From NCBI GenBank assembly GCA_964460795.1, contig CAYWRU010000084.1, positions 1 to 11,363 on the forward strand: a stretch of 11,363 nucleotides of DNA. The letters are read 5' to 3'. Positions within the stretch are counted from its first letter, which is position 1. Each line of letters opens with the position of its first letter. Below are positions 1-6,200 of this stretch, one piece after another. The position numbers and the translations under genes were made by a program. The notes under the pieces are model-generated. The model was not told where the DNA came from and made no database searches. It worked only from the letters and a program-made list of their open reading frames with translations. Source of the DNA: CAZOOM01 sp964460795 (GTDB lineage: Bacteria > Omnitrophota > Omnitrophia > Omnitrophales > Aquincolibacteriaceae).

Positions 1-93
1 ACAGAAGAAGTCATCCGGGAATTTCGCCAGGTTCGCGACTTGATTCACCGCAAGTTTAAAGACGCTGCCCTCCAAGGTTTTGATCTTAAATAG
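1..93 (+). CDS. C-terminal end of an upstream gene, possibly low-molecular-weight phosphatase/ArsC-like (partial)
   Basis: Frame 1 is open from the left edge to a TAG at 91-93 and gives the last 30 residues of a protein. The readable part includes the segment EEVIREFRQVRDLIHRKFKD. A closing helix with an F-R-x-V-R-D pattern is typical of the C-terminus of low-molecular-weight protein tyrosine phosphatase and arsenate reductase relatives. The active-site loop would lie outside the window, so this identification rests on a short helix only. That the reading frame is coding is fairly likely, because the next gene's promoter region starts directly after it. The exact family is uncertain. Confidence 0.45.
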   Translation, partial: TEEVIREFRQVRDLIHRKFKDAALQGFDLK

Positions 94-119
94 TTCATTC
101 CTGCTTCCGGGGTCTTGAG

Positions 120-125
120 TATAAT
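120..125 (+). promoter_or_regulatory. Candidate -10 hexamer TATAAT upstream of the peroxidase gene
   Basis: A perfect TATAAT lies just after the upstream stop codon. No good -35 hexamer is seen 16-18 bases upstream (around 97-103 the sequence is poor). It would therefore need an activator, or it may be a chance match in AT-rich DNA. If it is used, the CRP-like palindrome at 135-150 would lie over its initial transcribed region, a position where a regulator would repress. Confidence 0.3.
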
Positions 126-134
126 ATCTAAAAT

Positions 135-150
135 TGTGACCAGGATCACG
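135..150 (+). promoter_or_regulatory. CRP/FNR-family type operator, TGTGA-N6-TCACG
   Basis: The bases TGTGACCAGGATCACG form an inverted repeat, TGTGA (135-139), six-base spacer, TCACG (146-150). It matches the CRP consensus TGTGA-N6-TCACA at nine of ten defined positions. The centre is at 142.5. A hexamer CATGAT (172-177, four of six to TATAAT) would give a start near 184 and place the operator at about -41.5, the class II activator position. FNR-type boxes (TTGAT-N4-ATCAA) fit less well. No regulator with a helix-turn-helix is encoded in the window, so the cognate protein is unknown. Confidence 0.5.
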
Positions 151-233
151 GCATCCCATAGAGTTTTGCTTCATGATTGCATGATCCAAAATTCTGGTTC
201 CAATCAGAGTTCCTTGAACAAGACAGGTGAAAC

Positions 234-1613
234 ATGAAAAAAATATATTTTTTGCTCTTTCTAGGAGTTCTTTTTGGAGCAAGTCTTCCCATGGTTAATT
301 TCTTTTTGGATCAGAAGCCTCCCATGCGATTTCCTGCGCCGGATCTCGACACTCCGCGTTTTATTGCAGCGCGGGATGTTTTAGAGCGCAAATGTGTTCA
401 TTGTCATGTCGAAGGCGTGCGGCTTCCTTATTATGCATCCTGGCCTGTGGCCAAGCAGTTGATTCAATTTGATATCCAAAAAGGGTTGAAGCATTTTGAT
501 ATGGCGGAGGCCTTTAATCTGAGCGGAGATCAGCCGGTTTCGGAAGTGGATTTGGCAGAATTGGAATATGTAACCGTTAAGGGCAACATGCCGCCGCTTC
601 AGTATCTCCTCATGCATCTGCGGAGTTTCATGGACCGGGCTTCGAAGGCTGCAATTTTGGGATGGATCTATGAAACTCGGGCCAAACATTATGCAGTGGC
701 AGGTACGGCGCGGGAGTTTGAGTTCCATGCGATTCAGCCGATTCCAGAATCTGTCCCCGTGGATATGAAAAAGGTGGAGCTTGGCCGCAAACTTTATCAT
801 GATGTCCGTCTTTCCAAAGACAATTCGCTCTCCTGCGCAAGCTGTCATGATCTTTCCAAAGGAGGGACCGACCGGAAAAAAGTTTCGACTGGCATCAATG
901 AACAGCAGGGGCCGATTAATGCGCCCACGGTTTATAATTCAGGCCTGCAGTTCATCCAGTTCTGGGACGGTCGTGCCAAAGATCTTGAGGAGCAGGCAAA
1001 AGGGCCGGTTCATAATCCACTGGAAATGGGGACTTCCTGGGAAGAGGTGATTCCCAGATTAAATCAAGATCCTGCGTTTGCCGCCGAATTCCAGGCGGTG
1101 TATCCGGAGGGTTTTACAGGGCAAAATATTCAAAATGCCATTGCCGAGTTTGAGAAAACTTTGCTCACTCCGAATTCGCGGTTTGATAAATATTTGAAAG
1201 GGGATTCGAGTGCACTCAGTAGTGAGGAGCGTGATGGATTTGGGATATTTATGGATAAAGGCTGCTACACCTGCCACGTAGGAAAAGCCATGGGCGGACA
1301 GTCCTTTGAAACTATGGGAGCAGAGCACGATTATTTCAAGGACCGCGGAACTCCGATTACCGATGCGGACAAAGGCCGTTTCAATGTGACCAAAGATCCG
1401 AAAGATCTTTATAAGTTCAAGGTTCCCATGCTGCGCAACATTGCCAAGACCGCTCCATATTTTCATGATGGATCGACTTCAGATCTTAAGGAAGCGGTGA
1501 AGATCATGGCCCGGGCCCAGACCGAAGATGGAATCTCCGATAAGGACGCAGATAAAGTAGCAAAATTCCTTGAGACCTTGACCGGTGAATATCAAGGCCA
1601 ACCCGTTCAATGA
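234..1613 (+). CDS. Three-haem cytochrome c peroxidase-like protein (N-terminal haem-binding domain fused to di-haem peroxidase)
   Basis: This 459-residue protein is probably periplasmic. It would reduce hydrogen peroxide with electrons from the quinol/cytochrome pool, although MauG-like oxidases have the same fold. Residues 1-20 form a hydrophobic N-terminal signal or membrane anchor. There are three c-type haem motifs: CVHCH (54-58), CASCH (201-205) and CYTCH (344-348). The first lies in a roughly 100-residue segment resembling the small haem-binding domain that often occurs alone (Haem_bd-like; PYYASW after the haem motif). Residues about 170-455 are the classical di-haem peroxidase, with FWDGRAKDLEEQ at 243-254, a conserved loop Met in KVPMLRN (about 399) and APYFHDGS near 407-414. 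The ribosome binding site AGGTGA (225-230) sits close to the ATG. The gene is flanked by a CRP-like operator upstream and a strong terminator downstream, so it is probably monocistronic. E. coli YhjA is a known three-haem precedent, but orthology is not claimed. Confidence 0.9.
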   Translation: MKKIYFLLFLGVLFGASLPMVNFFLDQKPPMRFPAPDLDTPRFIAARDVLERKCVHCHVEGVRLPYYASWPVAKQLIQFDIQKGLKHFDMAEAFNLSGDQPVSEVDLAELEYVTVKGNMPPLQYLLMHLRSFMDRASKAAILGWIYETRAKHYAVAGTAREFEFHAIQPIPESVPVDMKKVELGRKLYHDVRLSKDNSLSCASCHDLSKGGTDRKKVSTGINEQQGPINAPTVYNSGLQFIQFWDGRAKDLEEQAKGPVHNPLEMGTSWEEVIPRLNQDPAFAAEFQAVYPEGFTGQNIQNAIAEFEKTLLTPNSRFDKYLKGDSSALSSEERDGFGIFMDKGCYTCHVGKAMGGQSFETMGAEHDYFKDRGTPITDADKGRFNVTKDPKDLYKFKVPMLRNIAKTAPYFHDGSTSDLKEAVKIMARAQTEDGISDKDADKVAKFLETLTGEYQGQPVQ

Positions 1614-1618
1614 TAAAA

Positions 1619-1662
1619 AGGGACTGTCCCCGCATGGGGACAGTCCCTCTCCGGTTTTTTTT
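1619..1662 (+). terminator. Rho-independent terminator of the peroxidase gene; palindrome resembles a REP-type element
   Basis: A perfect 13-bp stem (1619-1631 with 1636-1648; core GGGACTGTCCCC against GGGGACAGTCCC) closes a four-base GCAT loop. It begins five bases after the stop codon and is followed by a run of eight T at 1655-1662. Six bases separate stem and T-run, slightly more than ideal. Each arm is itself nearly palindromic (GGGACTGTCCC). Such an arm is unusual for a simple terminator and could mean it derives from a dispersed palindromic repeat. Confidence 0.75.
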
Positions 1663-1663
1663 C

Positions 1664-1692
1664 GTGGCAAATCTTCCTAACCCTCTTATAAT
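1664..1692 (+). promoter_or_regulatory. Candidate sigma70-type promoter for the hairpin array and the HD-CYTH operon
   Basis: GTGGCA (1664-1669, four of six to TTGACA) and a perfect TATAAT (1687-1692) are separated by exactly 17 bases. The predicted start is near 1699. It lies directly after the terminator of the preceding gene, where a new transcription unit is expected. A transcript from here would carry about 275 untranslated bases including all the hairpins at 1734-1948. Confidence 0.5.
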
Positions 1693-1733
1693 CCAACCCG
1701 AGGTTTATCTCATGCCCAAAAAACATCTTAGCC

Positions 1734-1948
1734 TGGTTTTCTCATCGCTTTGGTTAATCGATGAGAAAACCACTTTGGCCGCTTTAGTTTGCGGCCAAAG
1801 TTTTGCGCCGCTGTTTTTACAGCGCGCAAAAGGCAACCCCTGCACTTACTGAAGCTTCACGCTTCAGAAGTGCGGCACTCGGCTTAAATAGAAGGCGAGT
1901 GCTCGTGGTACCCATGATAAAACCCTTGGGCACCACAGCTCTTCGAGC
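1734..1948 (+). ncRNA. Tandem hairpin array, possible structured leader RNA or independent small RNA
   Basis: Seven stem-loops follow each other with almost no gaps. They are: 14 bp perfect (1734-1747/1759-1772); 10 bp perfect (1773-1782/1791-1800); 13 bp with one bulged C at 1808 and a TTTT loop (1801-1814/1819-1831); 13 bp with one bulged A at 1848 (1842-1855/1861-1873); 7 bp (1875-1881/1896-1902); 10 bp with one mismatch (1905-1914/1927-1936); and 4 bp (1938-1941/1945-1948). The arms differ in sequence, so this is not an amplified repeat. Positions 1899-1905 can alternatively pair with 1944-1950 (seven pairs including one G-U), which excludes the fifth and seventh hairpins, so the fold may switch. 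None of the hairpins has a T-run suited to termination. I recognise no known RNA family. The gene start at 1974 follows 25 bases after the last stem. Confidence 0.45.
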
Positions 1949-1973
1949 GCATTTCTATAGGGAGTGATGAAAA

Positions 1974-2519
1974 ATGCGGGTTAGTGAAGAATTGCTTCTT
2001 GAGGCCGTGGCGTTTGCTGCGCGGGCTCATGAAGGTCAGTATCGCCGGGACAAACAAACCCCCTACATCAGCCATCCTTATCGTGTGTCCTTGATCCTCC
2101 GTCAATTTTATGGAATCTCGGATGAAGAAACTCTGGCCGCGGCCATGCTTCATGATGTTATCGAGGATACTCCTTATGGTTTTCAAGATCTTGCCAAGAG
2201 ATTTGGAAGCAAAGTTGCAACGTGGGTTCGGATTCTTTCCAAAGATCACAAGCTAAAAGGTGAGCCGCGCGAACTTCGGTATCAAAAGCAGCTTGCCAAA
2301 GCGCCTGAACCCGTGAAGTGGGTCAAGCTGGCGGATATGACGGATAATCTTTTGGACTCCTGTGATTGTGGGGACACAAAAAAAATGGCTAAAACAGTCC
2401 GCAGAACTCGGTCTTATTTTGCGGTCATGAACATTGCGAAAAAGCCAAAATTCAAAAAAGCTGCAGATTATTTTTTGAAACTTTCAAACCGAGTCGCTGA
2501 ACAGGCTGAAAAATCATGA
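1974..2519 (+). CDS. Small HD-domain hydrolase of the RelA/SpoT-MESH1 type (probable alarmone hydrolase)
   Basis: A 181-residue cytoplasmic protein consisting only of the metal-dependent HD hydrolase domain found at the N-terminus of SpoT/Rel and in stand-alone MESH1-type small alarmone hydrolases (about 180 residues). Visible signature: H19 with Q22 and R24/R25 (AHEGQYRR), PYISHP with H34, the HD pair H60-D61 in MLHDVIEDT, and KLADMTDNL at 118-126 with the metal-ligand Asp at 121. The family removes the 3'-pyrophosphate of (p)ppGpp; related enzymes use NADPH or other nucleotides. No synthetase, TGS or ACT domain is present. The start is supported by AGGGAG (1959-1964) nine bases upstream; the nearby ATG at 1967 is out of frame and hits a stop quickly. 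The stop overlaps the next start (ATGA), so translation is probably coupled to the CYTH gene. Confidence 0.8.
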   Translation: MRVSEELLLEAVAFAARAHEGQYRRDKQTPYISHPYRVSLILRQFYGISDEETLAAAMLHDVIEDTPYGFQDLAKRFGSKVATWVRILSKDHKLKGEPRELRYQKQLAKAPEPVKWVKLADMTDNLLDSCDCGDTKKMAKTVRRTRSYFAVMNIAKKPKFKKAADYFLKLSNRVAEQAEKS

Positions 2520-3031
2520 TGAAGAAACATCATTTTGAAATTGAGCAGAAATATAGGATTTGGGCACCTCAGCCCGTGCTTCGAAAATTAAAAGTGCTAA
2601 AAGCCCGGAAAATTGCATCAGGTTTTGAGACCAATGAACTTTATGATCTGGAAGGGCTTTTAAGATCCAAGGGATGTGTCCTGCGTCTTCGCCGGTACAA
2701 TAAAAAAGGAATTTTGACTTTTAAAGGTCCGAGGGAGAAAGGGAAAGTCAAGAAACGGATTGAGCTTGAAACCCCGGTGCCTTATGGAATTATCAAAAAT
2801 ATTTTAAAATCATTGGGCTTAAAGATGATTTTCCAATATTCCAAGACCCGGGAGATTTATGAATATAAAAAGACCCACGTGATGTTGGATCATCTCAAAG
2901 GCTTGGGTTGGTTTGTCGAAATCGAAGGGAGCCATGAGGCCATTCAAAAAGCAGCCTGCGACCTGGAGCTTCCGGACTCTCATATCGAAGACAGAACCTA
3001 CACGCAGCTCCTTCGAGACAATAAACGATAG
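2516..3031 (+). CDS. CYTH-domain protein (class IV adenylate cyclase / triphosphatase family)
   Basis: A 171-residue single-domain cytoplasmic protein of the triphosphate-tunnel fold. The defining ExExK motif is E8-I-E10-Q-K12. Tunnel-lining charges typical of the family follow: R57 and R59 (VLRLRR), K70 (LTFKG), R81 and E83 (KRIELE), K110 and R112 (YSKTRE), D125 (MLDHLKGLG), and E135/E137 (WFVEIEG). The ending TYTQLL resembles the CyaB-type class IV cyclase C-terminus. Bacterial members are adenylate cyclases, thiamine triphosphatases or tripolyphosphatases. Sequence alone does not decide which applies, but the CyaB-like tail slightly favours a cyclase. It starts inside the stop of the HD gene; a second ATG at 2519 is equally possible. 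No clear ribosome binding site is present, consistent with translational coupling. Confidence 0.8.
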   Translation: MMKKHHFEIEQKYRIWAPQPVLRKLKVLKARKIASGFETNELYDLEGLLRSKGCVLRLRRYNKKGILTFKGPREKGKVKKRIELETPVPYGIIKNILKSLGLKMIFQYSKTREIYEYKKTHVMLDHLKGLGWFVEIEGSHEAIQKAACDLELPDSHIEDRTYTQLLRDNKR

Positions 3032-3131
3032 AAATCAACCCTGTCCTGATCTCTTTTTTCAGTTATCGTTATAGCAATTTTTATCAATAGAGGTCAGGGA
3101 ATGAAATCTCATACATTATATTTTTGATTGT

Positions 3132-3160
3132 TTGAATATTCTGCTCCCCTGAGCTATCCT
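3132..3160 (+). promoter_or_regulatory. Weak sigma70-type promoter candidate before the subtilase gene
   Basis: TTGAAT (3132-3137) and TATCCT (3155-3160), each four of six to consensus, are spaced by 17 bases. The predicted start is near 3167, 36 bases before the ATG at 3203. If real, it excludes the TTG at 3128 as the translation start. The region 3032-3131 shows no convincing terminator for the preceding operon. The only inverted pair there (3045-3053/3090-3098) has a 36-base loop. Confidence 0.3.
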
Positions 3161-3177
3161 CTCACTAAGTTTTTAGC

Positions 3178-3198
3178 GGTTCTTACCGTTAAGAAACC
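3178..3198 (+). promoter_or_regulatory. Hairpin covering the expected ribosome binding region of the subtilase gene
   Basis: GGTTCTTA (3178-3185) pairs with TAAGAAACC (3190-3198) through eight base pairs with one bulged A (3196) and a CCGT loop. It ends four bases before the ATG at 3203 and occupies the place where a Shine-Dalgarno sequence should be. None is otherwise visible; the best is AAGAAA inside the stem. It could restrict initiation. Confidence 0.35.
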
Positions 3199-3202
3199 TA
3201 TT

Positions 3203-6200
3203 ATGAGAAAATCCTTCCAGAAAATCACAGCGACCCTAGCGGCCATGACCTTTTTTATTTCTCAGCTGCTTTTTCCTGTGCCGCCTGTTTTTTCAAGCAC
3301 AGAGACGCGTGACGCCTTCACGAATCTTTCTACGGTGCCTGAAATACCTGCGGAAAGCGTTTTGGCTCCATCCACTGCCGATACCAGCGAACTTCCCTCG
3401 GGCTCTGTTTTTTCGATAGATAGTCCTTTGTCGGAATCAAATCGTTTGCTAATCGATGAGCTTACGCAGGATCTTGTTGTGAATGTTTATGAAGGCGGAT
3501 CAATTCAATCGGCAATTAATAGTGCTCAGGCCGGCGATACGGTATTGGTTCACTCTGGAACTTATCACGAACGGATTTTGCTCAAACAAGGGGTGCATCT
3601 TCAGGGAGAAAATGCTGCGACCACGATTTTGAATGGAGATTTTGGAACGGGCGAGAGTCTGATACGCGCGCTCGGAAATAATGTGATCGAAGGATTGACC
3701 CTTACCGGGGCCAAGGGATCGGCAAGTGCGATCCAAATTCAGGGAGATCATGTTGAAGTCCTGCAGAATCGCATCCAGGACAATTTGAGCGTGGGGATTG
3801 ATATTTCTGCGGGTCTTTCAGATGTTCGGATCGAGCAGAATCTTTTTTTGCGCAATCAAACGGCTATTCAAAATGCGCAGACAGGAAATCAAATCCAGTT
3901 TAATACGATCACTGGACCCGAAACCGTGCCGGTAGTCAAGGACGCAAAATTAAATTATCTCGCAGCTCAGGGGGTGCGGCTGGATATTCAAAATGTACCG
4001 GGAGTTTATTCCTATTATATTGAATATACGGATTCCTTGGGCGGATCTTGGAGGCGGGCTCAGGTCCAAGTGGGAGGTGTTTGGACTGATCTCAAAATTC
4101 CGGCAAGTGCCGGTGCGGTGACGATGTGGCTTGATGACGGTTCGGCAACAGAAGTTTCGCCGTTGACGATACCCATGCGGTTTTATCGCGTGAAAGCGGC
4201 AGAAACATCTTCGGCGGGAATTGGAATCAACGTGGCTGCGGCGCAGGCGCCGATTATTCAAAATAATATTATTACCCATCAGCAGATTCAGTCGATTTGG
4301 GAGATGGATTCTTCTTCATTGGCAGCCCAGATCAGAAATAATGTCGTGTTTAATAATCAAGAATCCGGGGCAGGTACCGGACATCTTCCCGCAGCAATTT
4401 CACCTAAAACAGGTGAGCATTGGACGGGCGGAAATATTCTGGCGAATCCTCAGTTTCAAAATCCTGCCAATAATGATTATTCAGTCCTCCCGATTTCCCC
4501 AGCCTATGGCGCGGGTGCGCTGCTTCCCGAATCTTTGAAGGTCGCGCTTCTTCGAGCGGCTTCCATTCATCGGCGTTCCAATGCGGTTTATTCTATCGAA
4601 AAAATTTCTTCCAGCGGAGTGCTTACGGGCTGGAGGATTTTGTATAACGAAGGATCGAGCGAGGCGTTTTATTTGGATGGGACTCAGGCGCTGGATACCA
4701 CGGGCCCTGCGGTCACGATTTTGTCCTCATTAACTTTGACAAATCAGTCGAATTATCTACTCCGCTACAGCGTGGAGGGGGTGGAGAAATCCGAGAATCG
4801 GACCTTGGCGGAGGGAAGCAATATTTTAAAGGCCGAGGCGGAAGACATTTTTGGAAATAAAACCACCAAGATTTTAGAGGTCACACTCGATACGGTTCCG
4901 CCGGCTGTTACGCTTACCTCTGAAATCGTCGTGAGCCAAAGCAACTACATCCTTGCATGGAAAGTCGATGGAGGATCTGAACAGACGAGAACTGTTGCTC
5001 TGCAATCAGGCGATAATGCTTTGAGTGTTCAGGCTTTTGATCTTGCGGGAAATGAAAAAACTGTTGTTTTCCATATCTTTTTTCTAGGCCCTGTCCAGGG
5101 ACATTCTTTTACGAATACAGGGGTTGTCATCGATTCAACGAAATCTGTTTTTGGAGGAACGAGCGGCTATTTCAGCGGCACAAACTCTTATCTTAGTTTG
5201 GCGCCGAACACGGATTGGGCCCTTGGCGCGGGAGATTTTACCATTGATTTGCGGGTCCGTTCCGATGCGCTGCCGGCTGCAGGAAAATACCAGGCCCTTG
5301 TCTCCCAGTGGGTCACCGGACAGAAAAGTTTCATGATGTTTCTCAATAATGATGGGGGCGTTTATACGCTTGGATTTTTTTATTCCAAGGACGGAAATAT
5401 TGCTATGGGGCCCAAATTTGAGGTGCCCGCGCCTTTGCTTCAAACATGGCATCATGTGGCTGCGGTCCGAAGCGGAACCGATCTTAAAATTAATTTTGAT
5501 GGAACTCAGTTAGGGGTTTTTAACGTCGGAACGGATGCTTTTTTTAATGCCTCATCTCCTCTCATGATTGGAGCCGCCAATCTTGGGGCCACTCATCCAT
5601 TTACGGGAAACCTGGATGAGGTTCGGGTTTCCCAGGGGGCGCGGTGGACGGGATCAAATTTCATTTTACCTGCGCAAGAATATGCCCGCGATGACGACAC
5701 GAGACTTTTATTACATTTTACGCAGGAAGAATTTCAAAATCAGTCTGAAATGCTGTTACCACCTGATCCAAGGGCTGTAGCGGCCCCGACCCTTCAGACC
5801 ATTCCGGCTTATACCAATCAAAATCAAATTCTGCTTTCTGGAGATAAACCGGCCAACACCTCGATTTGGATCAATGGCGTTCAAGCAGTGGCTTCCGATG
5901 CTCAAACAACCTGGTCTTTTTCTTATCCTCTTTCAGGAGCGGGTGCGCACTCTTTATCGATTGTGGCAAAAAATACTTATAACTTTTCCAGCAACGCGGT
6001 GAATGCATCGATCACCGTGGATACCGCAGCCCCCACAGGACAATTTTTGATTAATGGAGGAAATGCTTCCACGACTTCTTATTTTGTGGCGCTGTCCTTG
6101 ACTTTGCAGGATTCGATTTCCGGACTTTCTCAAATGCGATTTTCTACGGACGGCGGACTGACGTGGAGCAATTGGGAGGCTTATGCGGTTTCAAAAAATT

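Noticed and set aside
381..848. 155-codon minus-strand frame inside the peroxidase gene
   Set aside because: It is antisense to a gene with three haem motifs and has no ribosome binding site or recognisable domain.
1610..1852. 80-codon open frame on the + strand crossing the terminator and first hairpins
   Set aside because: No ribosome binding site at its start or at internal ATGs, it overlaps the peroxidase stop, and its sequence is explained by the hairpin arms. It is most likely a chance frame.
1734..1948. Integron attC site or CRISPR-like array
   Set aside because: No RYYYAAC/GTTRRRY end pairs, no integrase gene and no repeated unit; every hairpin arm is different.
3045..3098. Inverted pair CCTGATCTC/GAGGTCAGG as terminator of the HD-CYTH operon
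   Set aside because: The loop is 36 bases, one pair is G-U, and the T-run (3054-3059) lies in the loop rather than after the stem.
3128..3202. Upstream TTG start extending the subtilase by 25 residues
   Set aside because: There is no ribosome binding site, and the extension would place a non-signal segment before a normal signal peptide that starts at ATG 3203.
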